From Actinomycetes bacterium (lineage in GTDB: Bacteria > Actinomycetota > CALGFH01): DNA of 12,864 nucleotides. The stretch covers positions 1-12,864 of the forward strand of contig JASLIH010000502.1 of the NCBI GenBank assembly GCA_030152105.1. The letters are read 5' to 3'. Shown one piece after another: positions 12,700 to 12,864 of this stretch. Every line of letters begins with the position of its first letter. Positions within the stretch are counted from its first letter, which is position 1. The notes beneath the pieces are model-generated. The model searched no databases and had not been told where the DNA came from. It worked only from the letters and a program-made list of their open reading frames with translations. The translations under genes and the position numbers were made by a program.

Positions 12700-12864
12700 A
12701 TGGCCAAGCTCGAGGAGGGCGCCCAGGCGCCGGCCTTCACCCTGCCCGACCAGGACGGCAACCCGGTGTCGCTGGACGACTTCAAGGGCGCCAAGGTGCT
12801 CGTCTACTTCTACCCGGCCGACGACACCCCCGGCTGCACCAAGGAGGCCTGCCAGTTCAACGAC
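12700..12864 (+). CDS. bcp: Bcp/PrxQ-type peroxiredoxin, N-terminal part
   Basis: The first 55 codons are present; the gene continues past the right edge. The protein opens with the thioredoxin-fold AhpC/TSA start ([14 protein letters not shown], then [20 protein letters not shown]). It has peroxidatic C46 in TPGCTKEAC and C51 five residues later, the atypical 2-Cys pattern of Bcp/PrxQ. It reduces hydrogen peroxide and organic hydroperoxides in the cytoplasm using thioredoxin-type donors. The ATG is fixed by AGGAGG just upstream. It probably has its own promoter and is not dependent on the transporter gene. Confidence 0.93.
   Translation, partial: MAKLEEGAQAPAFTLPDQDGNPVSLDDFKGAKVLVYFYPADDTPGCTKEACQFND

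Noticed and set aside
1..12864. Known defence systems, mobile elements, CRISPR arrays or phage genes
   Set aside because: No transposase, integrase, methyltransferase, helicase, Cas or toxin-antitoxin pair is present. The ATPase alone is not enough to call a Gabija, OLD or similar system.

Overview
The window is very GC-rich with strong G/C preference at third codon positions and frequent GTG starts. It also carries proteins typical of high-GC Gram-positives: an L,D-transpeptidase lipoprotein with a Pro/Thr linker, an AidB-type flavoprotein and a DesK/NarL-type two-component pair. I read it as a chromosomal piece of an actinomycetote, possibly a deep-branching lineage. The sequence alone does not fix the genus. 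No rRNA, tRNA, CRISPR array, insertion sequence or prophage gene was seen, and no stretch over 300 bases lacks a gene.

Layout. Positions 1-450 (minus strand) hold the start of a family 9 glycosyltransferase. Overlapping it upstream is the decayed, internally deleted remnant of a heptose-1-phosphate adenylyltransferase (HldE/RfaE C-terminal domain type), so part of a surface-sugar cluster has eroded here. Positions 463-1863 (plus) carry a MarR regulator, a DksA/TraR-type zinc-finger protein and a PRC-barrel protein. A perfect 22-bp palindrome precedes the PRC gene and a perfect 20-bp palindrome follows it.

Positions 1869-5935 (minus) read, in transcription order: an orphan membrane histidine kinase, a second (HisKA_3-type) membrane histidine kinase that seems to start at CTG, its LuxR-type response regulator with a 4-nt overlap, and a restriction-endonuclease-fold protein whose catalytic Glu is missing. 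A 181-bp divergent region (5936-6116) separates this block from a plus-strand pair: an OLD/RecF-like ATPase with a degenerate TOPRIM domain, and aidB 9 bp downstream. The two predicted divergent -10 boxes are each preceded by the same octamer.

Positions 9553-11266 (plus) are envelope genes: the L,D-transpeptidase lipoprotein and a secreted, membrane-anchored protein of unknown function. Positions 11310-12864 hold a convergent VOC-family protein (minus), an EamA/DMT transporter and the start of a Bcp-type peroxiredoxin.

How the genes may work together. The kinases and regulator form a signalling block. The ATPase plus aidB look like one transcription unit with a DNA-damage or nucleic-acid theme (inference). 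The peroxiredoxin, AidB and DksA-like protein fit a stress-response flavour. The most unusual points are the two nuclease-type folds that have lost catalytic residues, the shared octamer at the divergent promoters, the CTG start, and the heptose gene remnant.
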